A stretch of DNA of 64,000 nucleotides, from assembly GCF_003967515.1 (NCBI RefSeq), contig NZ_BIFQ01000001.1, forward strand, positions 310,001 through 374,000, given 5' to 3'. Origin of the DNA: Dictyobacter aurantiacus. GTDB taxonomy: Bacteria; Chloroflexota; Ktedonobacteria; Ktedonobacterales; Ktedonobacteraceae. The position numbers and the translations under genes were made by a program. Positions 42,674-50,274 of this stretch are shown piece by piece. The first letter of the stretch is position 1, and every line of letters begins with the position of its first letter. The notes below the pieces were generated by a model. It made no database searches and was not told the origin of the DNA. It worked only from the letters and a program-made list of their open reading frames with translations.

Positions 42674-43624
42674 ATGACCACTATCAACCTACCAACAGAT
42701 CTGACCGTTCGCGCCGCCCGGCGAGAGGATGCCCAGGCGATTGTCGATCTCTATGCCCTGGTCGAAGAGGCCGAAACCGGACACAGCGACAATTCCATCG
42801 ACGATGTCTATGACCTTTGGGATGGAGAACACGTGGACCTGGCCCATAACTCTTGCGCCATCTTCGCCGCCCATGGGAAACTGATCGGATATACAGCGGT
42901 CGCCAATACCGGCCGGGGCGTGCTATTGGATGTCCATACACAGGCTCACCCGGACTATACTGAACTTTCGCTGTTCAGCTACCTCATTCAGTTCGCCGAG
43001 GAACGCGCGCGCGCTTTGCTGGAGACCGACCAAAAGCTGCCACGCCGTCTCTATACCTGGGGCTTTACCCCGGCCAGTACCGCACGTTTTGTCCAGCATG
43101 GCTTTACCATCGAGAACAGCGACTACCGCATGGAGGTGGTCTTACAGACAGAGCCACCACAGCCACAACCTCTACCGGGTATCACGATCCGCCCATTTAT
43201 AGCGGGAAAAGAGGAGGGCGCCGTATATGACGTGATCGCCGAAGCTTTTCCAGATATCGACGGCAAGCCGTATCGGCCATATGAGGACTGGTATGAAAAG
43301 GTCTTCGAGAAGACGCCAAGCTTTGATCCGGCCATGCTCTATGTAGCCGTCGCCGATGGTCAGATTGTAGGGACCATCAGCTGCCGTGTCTATCCCCAAA
43401 ACGGCGAGGGCTTCATCTGGCAGGTCGCGATGCGCCGTGCCTGGCGCAAGCGTGGTATCGCGAGCCTGCTCATGCGTACCGCCCTGGTTGCATACTATCA
43501 GCGCGGCATGAAACGCATCCAGCTAGATGTCGATGCCAACAACGCCACAGGTGCCCATCAACTCTACGCCAGCCTTGGCATGCACAAATACTCGCAGGTC
43601 GATAGCCTGCAAAAAAGTCTATAA
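42674..43624 (+). CDS. Tandem GNAT-family N-acetyltransferase
   Basis: A 316-residue protein with two GNAT domains. The N-terminal one (VRAARREDAQAIVDLYALVE... to ~150) lacks a clear acetyl-CoA loop and is probably degenerate. The C-terminal one (~165-316) has the acetyl-CoA motif VAMRRAWRKRGIASLLMRTAL and the typical end QLDVDANNATGAHQLYASLGM. Mycothiol synthase and related two-domain acetyltransferases have this build, but no thiol-biosynthesis genes are near, so the substrate is open. GGAG lies 8 nt before the ATG. The gene ends just before an IS-end-like palindrome that may act as its terminator. Confidence 0.85.
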   Translation: MTTINLPTDLTVRAARREDAQAIVDLYALVEEAETGHSDNSIDDVYDLWDGEHVDLAHNSCAIFAAHGKLIGYTAVANTGRGVLLDVHTQAHPDYTELSLFSYLIQFAEERARALLETDQKLPRRLYTWGFTPASTARFVQHGFTIENSDYRMEVVLQTEPPQPQPLPGITIRPFIAGKEEGAVYDVIAEAFPDIDGKPYRPYEDWYEKVFEKTPSFDPAMLYVAVADGQIVGTISCRVYPQNGEGFIWQVAMRRAWRKRGIASLLMRTALVAYYQRGMKRIQLDVDANNATGAHQLYASLGMHKYSQVDSLQKSL

Positions 43625-43631
43625 TCCTATC

Positions 43632-43680
43632 TTATGAGTTATCCCGAACTTTTTGAGCAAAAGTTTGGGATAACTCATAA
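43632..43680. repeat. Solo palindrome related to the IS4-family element ends (MITE-like remnant)
   Basis: ATGAGTTATCCCGAACTTTT (43634-43653) and its inverse (43659-43678) match at 19 of 20 positions around the loop TGAGC. The arm is nearly identical to the terminal repeat of the insertion sequence at 54658-56214. It is therefore either two IS ends with the interior deleted or a non-autonomous derivative. It starts 8 bp after the acetyltransferase stop. Confidence 0.8.
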
Positions 43681-43700
43681 TCGGTTTCATCATCTAACAT

Positions 43701-43897
43701 CGTGTCTGACTTCTGTCATGTTTGGGGCGCGTGCGCGCCCTCGCACGCGCGTCCACTACGCGGCCGCACTGGTTTTGTGTATTCTTGCACGGGGCGCGCT
43801 GATGCGCACCCCGTGCAAGAATACACAACGGAATGCTGGGCACCGGAGGCGCGAAAACCCATGCAGGCCGCAGGCGATGATCATGAGAATCACTTGC
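43701..43897 (-). repeat. Palindromic element copy, inverted, near full length
   Basis: It begins with CGTGTCTGACTTCTGTCATG, matching the end of the 17182-17321 element, and finishes with CATGCAGGCCGCAGGCGATG, also matching it. The hairpin has perfect 20-nt arms TTGTGTATTCTTGCACGGGG (43775-43794) and complement (43809-43828). Read on the minus strand, the flanks TTTTCGCGCCTCCGGTGCCC and CCAGTGCGGCCGCGTAGTGG correspond to the left and right flanks of the direct-orientation copies. Confidence 0.8.
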
Positions 43898-43909
43898 AGC
43901 ATGCCTGAG

Positions 43910-44055
43910 CTTTCGCACCTCTGGTGCTCACAAGTCCATGGTATGTTGGTGCAGCAGGGGCGCGAAAGCACCCCTGCTGCACCAACATACCAAAGCGTAG
44001 TGGACGCCCGTGTGGGGGCGCGCACGTGCCCCCAACATGACGCAAGTCTGAAACA
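43910..44055 (+). repeat. Palindromic element copy, direct orientation
   Basis: Left flank TTTCGCACCTCTGGTGCTCA, a hairpin with perfect 21-nt arms (43940-43960 and 43971-43991; contains TATGTTGGTGCAGCAGGGG), then GTAGTGGACGCCCGTGTGGG and the end CCCCCAACATGACGCAAGTC. It lies back to back with the inverted copy at 43701 and ends 3 bp before the sugar permease stop codon. Confidence 0.82.
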
Positions 44056-44057
44056 TT

Positions 44058-44996
44058 CTAAGCATTCATAAATCCCGACAGGTTGATCCCTTTGATGATC
44101 TGTTTCTGGAAGATACCGTAGAAAACGAGCGGTGGTATCACAGCGATAGCCATGGCCGCAAACTGAACATTGGCTGGCAGACTATTGGTGTCGCGCAGGT
44201 TGACATAAAGAGCGGTCCCGATCGGCCATTTCGCCGCATCGATAATGTAGAGGTATGGACCAAAGAACTGCTGCCAGCTCCCAATAATTGAGAAGATGGT
44301 AATCACTGAGATGACTGGACGCGACAGCGGCAGGATGATATGGTAGAGAATCTGTAAAGGGTTGGCTCCATCAAGCACCGCTGCGTCGCTGAGTTCATCG
44401 GGGATACTATCGAAAAAAGCCTTCAAGATCAAGATATTAAACGCGCTAAAGGCCCCCGGTAACCAGAGAGACCACCAGGTATTGACCAGCCCCAGATGAA
44501 CGATATTCAGATATTGGGGAATAATGTAGACGACGCCCGGAATCGTCATCGTGCTTAAGAATAAGACCATGATGGTTCCACCAAATGCTGGCCGCAATTT
44601 GGACAAGGCATAGGCTGCGCAAATATTGACGGTCATTGGAATGAACCAACCAATCACGGTGATCACCAGCGTGTTAAAGAAGTAGAGTCCAAAGTTGATG
44701 TCGCTCCAGGCCGCTCCATAGGTGCTCCAATCAGTATGCCTGGGAAGCAGGGTTGGTGGCACCTGTAATAATTCCGGTGCCGACTTGATCGCGCCGATAA
44801 AGAGCCAGCAGAGAGGCACCAGAAATGAGAGAGAAATCGCGATCAGGATGATCAGGATAAGGTTGAGAATGATGCGCACCCCCAGGTGCTGTCGTTCCAA
44901 TGGCGAGATCAGTGTACGCTGGCCGCTGTCTGCGTCATCCTTTGGCTTTTTGCGTGCCGCATTACTTGATTTTATGTTCGGTAGAGCTATACTCAT
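44058..44996 (-). CDS. Sugar ABC transporter permease (MalG-like)
   Basis: Inner-membrane permease of the CUT1 sugar importer class, 312 residues with about six helices after a polar N-terminus. The EAA loop that contacts the ATPase reads DELSDAAVLDGANPLQILYHIILPLSRP, which marks the family. AGGAGG lies 8-9 nt before ATG 44996; upstream codons to 45083 are overlap with the other permease. It pairs with the MalF-like permease whose stop lies 84 bp upstream. The ATPase is not in this operon; the orphan MalK-like protein at 11330 is a candidate. Confidence 0.92.
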   Translation of the reverse strand: MSIALPNIKSSNAARKKPKDDADSGQRTLISPLERQHLGVRIILNLILIILIAISLSFLVPLCWLFIGAIKSAPELLQVPPTLLPRHTDWSTYGAAWSDINFGLYFFNTLVITVIGWFIPMTVNICAAYALSKLRPAFGGTIMVLFLSTMTIPGVVYIIPQYLNIVHLGLVNTWWSLWLPGAFSAFNILILKAFFDSIPDELSDAAVLDGANPLQILYHIILPLSRPVISVITIFSIIGSWQQFFGPYLYIIDAAKWPIGTALYVNLRDTNSLPANVQFAAMAIAVIPPLVFYGIFQKQIIKGINLSGFMNA

Positions 44997-45079
44997 TACG
45001 AAGCTTCCTCCTATCTTCTGCCCATCCCTCAATAGAGAGAGAGAGAATGGCAAGCTATCCATCGATATATACATATCTA

Positions 45080-46048
45080 TCAATATTTCCCCAACCCGGT
45101 TGTGCGGCGCATCAGGTAGAGATATAAAATGGAGAAAATCATCAAGAACGCGAACAGGATCAGCGATAGGGCATTGGCGGCGCCATAGTTTCCCTGCTCA
45201 AATGCATATTTGTACACCAGCAAGACAGGGGTGACGCTGGAGTTCACCGGACCACCACCGGTCAGGAGAAATGGTCCGTCAAATGTTTGGAAGGCCCCCA
45301 TGATGGCAAACATCAGGTTGAGCAGGAGGATGATGCGCATCTGCGGCAGAGTTATATGCCAGAACTTGCGCCAGATACTGGCTCCATCGATCTCGGCCGC
45401 ATCGTAGAGATGAGGTGGGATATTCTGCAGTGCCGCCAGGTAGATAAGCATGCCACTTCCCGTGCCTCCCCAGATACCAATAAAAGCCATTGAAGGGATT
45501 ACCGTTGTTGGCGAGTCCAGCCAGGCCAGGGTGGGCAGGTGCAGGGAGGCCAGAAAGACATTAATCAAACCTGCTCCGCTGGGATCATACATCCACTTCC
45601 AGAGATAAAAAGTGACAACCGGGGGCAGGATGGCCGGCAGGTAGTAGGTAAAACGCAGATAACCACCCCAACGGGGCAACTCGTTGACAATCATGGCCAT
45701 GAAGAATGGAATCAGGAAAGGGATCAGAGCCCAGAGCAGAAATGTAAAACAATTCTCCACGGAAATGAGCAACAGCGGATTTCTCAGGACGGTGACAAAG
45801 TTGAAGAAGCCAACCCACCTGGGAGGGTTGACCATGTCATAATACTGAAACCCGATGATAAAAGAGCTGATGATCGGGTATACAGAGAAAAGGGCAAACC
45901 CCAGCAGCGCTGGCAACAGGAAAAGATAGGCAACCAGGTTTTTCCTTATAACTTTACCCACCGGAACATTATTCCTCTTGACAACCGCTTGCTCCGCCTG
46001 CCGATGATCCGCATAACGTTCTTGCTGGCGATCGAGACTTTTTTGCAT
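45080..46048 (-). CDS. Sugar ABC transporter permease (MalF-like)
   Basis: CUT1-class permease of 322 residues with about six helices. It has the AYLFLLPALLGFALFSVYPI opening and the EAA loop PPHLYDAAEIDGASIWRKFWHITLPQMR, both standard for this subunit. FDGPFLLTGGGP is a conserved periplasmic segment. Start 46048 is preferred to TTG 46063 because GAGG lies 9 nt upstream. It is between the binding protein (147 bp upstream) and the MalG-like permease, the usual order of such operons. Confidence 0.92.
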   Translation of the reverse strand: MQKSLDRQQERYADHRQAEQAVVKRNNVPVGKVIRKNLVAYLFLLPALLGFALFSVYPIISSFIIGFQYYDMVNPPRWVGFFNFVTVLRNPLLLISVENCFTFLLWALIPFLIPFFMAMIVNELPRWGGYLRFTYYLPAILPPVVTFYLWKWMYDPSGAGLINVFLASLHLPTLAWLDSPTTVIPSMAFIGIWGGTGSGMLIYLAALQNIPPHLYDAAEIDGASIWRKFWHITLPQMRIILLLNLMFAIMGAFQTFDGPFLLTGGGPVNSSVTPVLLVYKYAFEQGNYGAANALSLILFAFLMIFSILYLYLMRRTTGLGKY

Positions 46049-46195
46049 GTGAGCAATCCTCAAGGTAAAAATATAAATGGAGAGGCAACGATAGGCACTC
46101 TAATGGCTACCACGCAAAATTGAAAGCAGTGAGAGGTCCGGACTCTGTTGCTGAGATGAGTCCCTACCCTCTCACTGACCAACTATCACCAGTCG

Positions 46196-47575
46196 CTACA
46201 TGGTTGCCTGATCAATAGTATCCTGGAACGTCTGGGCTACGGTGTCTAATTCCTTTTGTGGATCGGCGTTAGGATCGCTCAGCATTTTCTGCACCACGGG
46301 GTCCATCAGAGCGTAGTAGGTCTGGCTCTGGATCGCAGGTTCGGGAACGATTTCCTGTTTGGCAGAATAATATGGCTGGGTCATCTCTTCCGGAATATTG
46401 GCGTACTTCTTTAAGATCGCCATACGCTGCTCGAGCAGTTGACCACCAAAGGCAGCATTATCAGGGAAACCGATCGCCTTTCCCTGCGATTTTTGTGTCT
46501 TAAGATCATCCTCAAAGTTTTTCATGTCAAAATACTTGAATTTCACCCATTCGACGCCACCATTTATCTGCTCTGGCGTACACTTTGGATTGAAGATCCA
46601 GATGTTGCCACCTCCCAGACAGCCGTTGCCGCCATTGGTAGGCATCGGCCCCACGCCAAAGGTATCCAGGGGAAGCTTGAAATCATTGATCAGGCTCGCC
46701 AGTTCGTCAGAGCCACCAATCACCATGGCGACTTTCCCCTGGCCCAGCGGATGATAGGTATCGCTAACGACCACATTGTCCCCGATCGATTTATCGCGCC
46801 AGCGCATATCTTTGTACATCTGCAGAGTTTTTACCCCGGTGGGCGAGTTGACGACGCATTTCAGCTTGCCATCGACCATATCTTCAACCTTGCCACCCGC
46901 GGTATAGAGCCAGTTGGTATAGTGCCAGCCGCCCTGATTGTTGGTCGTCAGTTCCATAAACCCTGAAACGCCTTTGCCAGTCAACTGTTTCGCGTATCCC
47001 ATAAATTCATCCCAGGTCTGCGGTGGCTTATCGGGATCAAGGCCCGCCTTCTGAAATAACTTGCGATTGTAGACGAGCGCTAATTTATAACCATCGATCG
47101 GGAAACCATAAATATGCCCCTGAGGTCCGGTTACCACATTCAGTGCCCCCGGCGTAAGATCTTTGAAGTGCTCCCATTTCTTTATCTGATCGGTGATATC
47201 CGCAACGAAGTGATGGCTGATCATATATTGAGGTTCGGTGTAGTAGACCCGTACGGCATTTTCCGCCTGGCCTCCAGCGAAACGAGCATAGTAGGTTTTA
47301 GAGTCAAAATAGTAGTTATGCCCGACAATCTTGTATTGAGGAAATTGCTTTTGGAAAGCCAGAACCTGTTGTTTGAAGGCGGCCAGATTTGCTTTGTCAG
47401 ACTCGGCCGGCATATCGGTTACGGTAATGGTGGTTGGACCGCTGCTCGCTGACGTGGCAGAATCACAGGCTGCTATCAGGCTACCCAGTCCGATCAGACC
47501 GGCACCAACAGCGGTGGTTCCTTTGAGGAAGTTACGACGGCCCATCGTTCTCGTGTGAAACATCTCTTGTTCCAT
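46196..47575 (-). CDS. Sugar ABC transporter substrate-binding lipoprotein with Tat signal
   Basis: Extracellular solute-binding protein, family 1 type, 459 residues. The N-terminus combines a twin-arginine motif (GRRNFLKG, R13-R14) with a lipobox ending LIAAC (C37), so it should be exported folded and anchored as a lipoprotein. The mature part has the typical GFPIDGYKLALVYNRKLFQK, TWDEFMGYAKQL and GKVAMVIGG segments. It is the first gene of the transporter operon, with AAAGGAG 8 nt before the ATG. The ligand is unknown; the neighbouring secreted glycosidase and epimerase suggest a plant- or microbe-derived sugar. Confidence 0.92.
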   Translation of the reverse strand: MEQEMFHTRTMGRRNFLKGTTAVGAGLIGLGSLIAACDSATSASSGPTTITVTDMPAESDKANLAAFKQQVLAFQKQFPQYKIVGHNYYFDSKTYYARFAGGQAENAVRVYYTEPQYMISHHFVADITDQIKKWEHFKDLTPGALNVVTGPQGHIYGFPIDGYKLALVYNRKLFQKAGLDPDKPPQTWDEFMGYAKQLTGKGVSGFMELTTNNQGGWHYTNWLYTAGGKVEDMVDGKLKCVVNSPTGVKTLQMYKDMRWRDKSIGDNVVVSDTYHPLGQGKVAMVIGGSDELASLINDFKLPLDTFGVGPMPTNGGNGCLGGGNIWIFNPKCTPEQINGGVEWVKFKYFDMKNFEDDLKTQKSQGKAIGFPDNAAFGGQLLEQRMAILKKYANIPEEMTQPYYSAKQEIVPEPAIQSQTYYALMDPVVQKMLSDPNADPQKELDTVAQTFQDTIDQATM

Positions 47576-47752
47576 TATGGTCTCCTTTGATGCATATGAT
47601 CATGCAAAATAGTATCGAGGAGTAAAAGGCCAGGAATAACAACAAACAAGCAAACGAACAAAGGATCTTGCATGTTAGAGAGAAACCACTATATTCTCTC
47701 GCTTTGCAAATTTTTTCATGAAACGGGGTCACCCTCAGAACACTTCTTGAAC

Positions 47753-47768
47753 GTATTCTGCAGAATAC
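47753..47768. promoter_or_regulatory. 16-bp perfect palindrome between binding-protein and epimerase genes
   Basis: GTATTCTGCAGAATAC lies in the divergent control region, 178 bp from the binding-protein start and 68 bp before the -35 of the epimerase promoter. It is a candidate operator for the LacI-type regulator encoded one gene away, although LacI operators more often have a central CG. No second copy was seen in the window. Confidence 0.4.
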
Positions 47769-47835
47769 TTGCTTCATTTTTACCATGAAGGCGCGCAATT
47801 GTCAACTTTTTTCAATAAATTTGCAAAAATACACC

Positions 47836-47864
47836 TTGACAGCAGATATTCAGCCAATTATATT
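47836..47864 (+). promoter_or_regulatory. Sigma-70-type promoter of the epimerase gene
   Basis: TTGACA (47836-47841) and TATATT (47859-47864) with a 17-bp spacer, 82 bp before the start codon. The remainder of the 371-bp divergent gap holds the 16-bp palindrome and should hold the transporter operon promoter. Confidence 0.7.
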
Positions 47865-47946
47865 AATAAAAGTTGTGAAAAATATTTCAAAAAAATAGAG
47901 CTCTTCAGAATTGACGGAAATGCATTGTTTTCAACTGGAGGTTTTC

Positions 47947-48816
47947 ATGCATGTTGTCGTTACCGGCGCAAGTGGGCGGCTCGGGAGAACGGTGGTTGCT
48001 TTATTGCAGGCAAAGGGTTTTAAGGTGATAGGCATCGATAAGCGTCCCTGTGCCACGCTTCCGGTACCATTGATCCAATTAGATTTATGCAATATCGATC
48101 AGGTGCAAAAAGCCATGGCCGGGGCCGATGCTATCGTTCATTTAGGAGCCATTCCTTCACCAGGGGGATTTCCAGCAGAGGTTGTCTATAGCAACAACAT
48201 CCTGGGCACATTTAACGTTTTCGAGGTGGCCGACAGATTGGGGATTCGCCGCGTCGTCTATGCTTCAAGTGTATCCGCTCTGGGATTCCCATTCCAACGT
48301 CTCTGGTCAGAGCCGGCCTATTTTCCCATCGATGAGGCTCACCCTCTGTTGCCACAGGACCCCTATGGTTTGTCTAAGGCCAATGGTGAAGAGATTGCCG
48401 CCGCCTACTGCCGGCGAGGAGCTGGCAGCGCAGCCAGTCTGCGCATCTCTACGATTGTTGATGAAGCGGATCTATCCGAGAAGTTCGAGAGCGCGCGCAT
48501 TGCCCCCGAAAACTGGGCCTCTTCTCTTTGGTCCTACGTTGAGGTGCGCGATGTTGCTCATGCTTGCTTCCTGGCCCTGACCACGCCTTTCGAGGGCCAC
48601 CTCCCCTGCTTCATTACCGCGGCCGAAACCATCTCTGAGATACCAACCAATGACCTTCTCCAACGCTGGTTTCCACATGTACCGTATGTCGTCGGGGAAT
48701 CATCCCCCCACTGGTCATTGCTCAATGGTTCATGCGCGCGCGACAGACTCGGCTATGTACCCCGCTATCGCTGGTCTGACCTGCTGCTGCACCACCATGA
48801 GAAGGTGAATAACTAG
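47947..48816 (+). CDS. NAD-dependent epimerase/dehydratase (extended SDR)
   Basis: Extended short-chain dehydrogenase of 289 residues. The dinucleotide motif is TGASGRLGR near the N-terminus; the catalytic Ser region is VYASSVSALG and the catalytic pair is in YGLSK (YxxxK). Related enzymes epimerise, dehydrate or oxidise sugars or uronic acids; the uronate dehydrogenase group is a plausible match given the locus, but this is inference. GGAGG lies 6 nt before ATG 47947, preferred over the frame opening at 47911. It is divergent from the sugar transporter and convergent with the LacI gene. Confidence 0.88.
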   Translation: MHVVVTGASGRLGRTVVALLQAKGFKVIGIDKRPCATLPVPLIQLDLCNIDQVQKAMAGADAIVHLGAIPSPGGFPAEVVYSNNILGTFNVFEVADRLGIRRVVYASSVSALGFPFQRLWSEPAYFPIDEAHPLLPQDPYGLSKANGEEIAAAYCRRGAGSAASLRISTIVDEADLSEKFESARIAPENWASSLWSYVEVRDVAHACFLALTTPFEGHLPCFITAAETISEIPTNDLLQRWFPHVPYVVGESSPHWSLLNGSCARDRLGYVPRYRWSDLLLHHHEKVNN

Positions 48817-48835
48817 AAAAAGATACAGTCTCACA

Positions 48836-49900
48836 TCAACCGGCTACAGGCGCCGTTGTCCCACGGATGACAAGGTGGGTGGAAAGTTCGGTGCGAGCGA
48901 GCGCAATCTCTTGTAACGATCCACCACCCTTGATCTGCTCAATGATGCGGAACAGGGTATCTACAGCGATATGACCGATCTCCATGAGCGATTGATGGAC
49001 GGTGGTCAGCGCCGGCGTTGTGTATTGCGCGGGAGCAAGGTCGTCAAATCCTACAATAGACAGTTCGTCAGGAACGGCGATGCCGCACTCATGCGCGGCT
49101 CGCAATGCACCAATCGCCATAAAGTCGTTAAAAGCGAAGATAGCGCTCGGACGCTCGGGGAGGTTCAGCAACTGCCTGGCACATCGATAGCCACTATCCA
49201 TGTTTGAGTCACCCTCAACAATGAGATCTGTCCGTACGGGCAGACCAGCAGAGGTAAGCGTAGAACGATAGCCCGCCAGCCTTTCCTGCCTGTACTCCCA
49301 GTCGGCTCCAACGATGGCTCCGATACGTTTATGACCGAGCGTTAAGAGATAGCCAACCGCCTGCCTGGCCCCTGCTTCATTGGTTGAAGAAACGACGGGG
49401 AGTCCATCCGGTACCCTTCGTCCCGGATCTACCAGCACAAAGGGGATATTGTGTTTTTTCAGATCCATAACCTCAGAGACATCCTCTGAAAATCCCAGCA
49501 GCAAGGCCCCCTCTGTGACTGTCTGCATAATACGTTCAGGTAACGGCATCCCTACGCTATACCTCATAGGGATAGGGCAGATCACGGGTCGCGCATTATG
49601 ATAATGCAACTCCTCTACGACGCCCGCAATGATATCGGGATAGTAGTCACCACGCATACTTGATGAGGTGAGAGCTATCAGTCCGGTTCTCTCGTTGATG
49701 AGCCGGGTACTCACATAACCAAGCGCGCTGATGCTGTTGAGCACTTTGGCGCGCGTGTCCGGCGCAACGTTGACGTTCCCGTTGAGTACACGCGAGACGG
49801 TAGAAATAGAGACGCCTGACATCTCAGCAACTTTACTGAGAACGATACGCGAGTTCCCTCCTGGCTGCTGATTCGTTTCATCGAGCTGTTTTCTGTCCAT
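48836..49900 (-). CDS. LacI family transcriptional regulator
   Basis: Repressor-type regulator of 354 residues: an N-terminal helix-turn-helix and hinge (VLSKVAEMSGVSISTVSRVL, then RAKVLNSISALGYVST) and a periplasmic-binding-like sensor domain (IALTSSSMRGDYYPDIIAGV, FNDFMAIGALRAAHECGI, VPDELSIVGFDDL). A ~20-residue polar extension precedes the HTH. ATG 49900 is preferred; GTG 49912 is in frame. It sits between the epimerase and the secreted glycosidase and probably represses this sugar-utilisation locus until a sugar is bound. Confidence 0.92.
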   Translation of the reverse strand: MDRKQLDETNQQPGGNSRIVLSKVAEMSGVSISTVSRVLNGNVNVAPDTRAKVLNSISALGYVSTRLINERTGLIALTSSSMRGDYYPDIIAGVVEELHYHNARPVICPIPMRYSVGMPLPERIMQTVTEGALLLGFSEDVSEVMDLKKHNIPFVLVDPGRRVPDGLPVVSSTNEAGARQAVGYLLTLGHKRIGAIVGADWEYRQERLAGYRSTLTSAGLPVRTDLIVEGDSNMDSGYRCARQLLNLPERPSAIFAFNDFMAIGALRAAHECGIAVPDELSIVGFDDLAPAQYTTPALTTVHQSLMEIGHIAVDTLFRIIEQIKGGGSLQEIALARTELSTHLVIRGTTAPVAG

Positions 49901-50062
49901 AGTTCTCTTCACTTGAAATTTTTTGCAATCTGGATAGTACCACGATCAACCGTCTGTGCGCAGAGACATAGAACGAGTCCCGTCCATTTCATATCTTCAG
50001 ACAACTATAAGGGGAAGAGGTTTTCCTTGTCAAGCAGAGAGTGGCAGAAATACTGTTTCCGC

Positions 50063-50076
50063 ATGCAGCGCTGCAT
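50063..50076. promoter_or_regulatory. Candidate LacI-type operator upstream of the glycosidase
   Basis: ATGCAGCGCTGCAT is a perfect 14-bp palindrome with the central CG typical of LacI-family operators. It lies between the divergent LacI gene and the secreted glycosidase gene, 72 bp upstream of the glycosidase -35 box. Confidence 0.5.
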
Positions 50077-50148
50077 CCAGCCAGAACACCACTCAGTGCT
50101 TGATAGCACCTCAAAAACCAGTAAATCATAAAGCGCATACCCATAGCA

Positions 50149-50178
50149 TTGACAGAATCCTTTTCTACATGTTATGCT
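50149..50178 (+). promoter_or_regulatory. Sigma-70-type promoter of the secreted glycosidase gene
   Basis: TTGACA (50149-50154) and TATGCT (50173-50178) with an 18-bp spacer, 96 bp before the start codon at 50275. Confidence 0.7.
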
Positions 50179-50274
50179 AGGCCCAGGCTTATGAAAATGT
50201 TCCCGCAAATCATTTCAAAACTATTCCCCGTCGGCTCGTCCTACATCATCTTTTAGCGAAGGAGCGCAAGAGAT

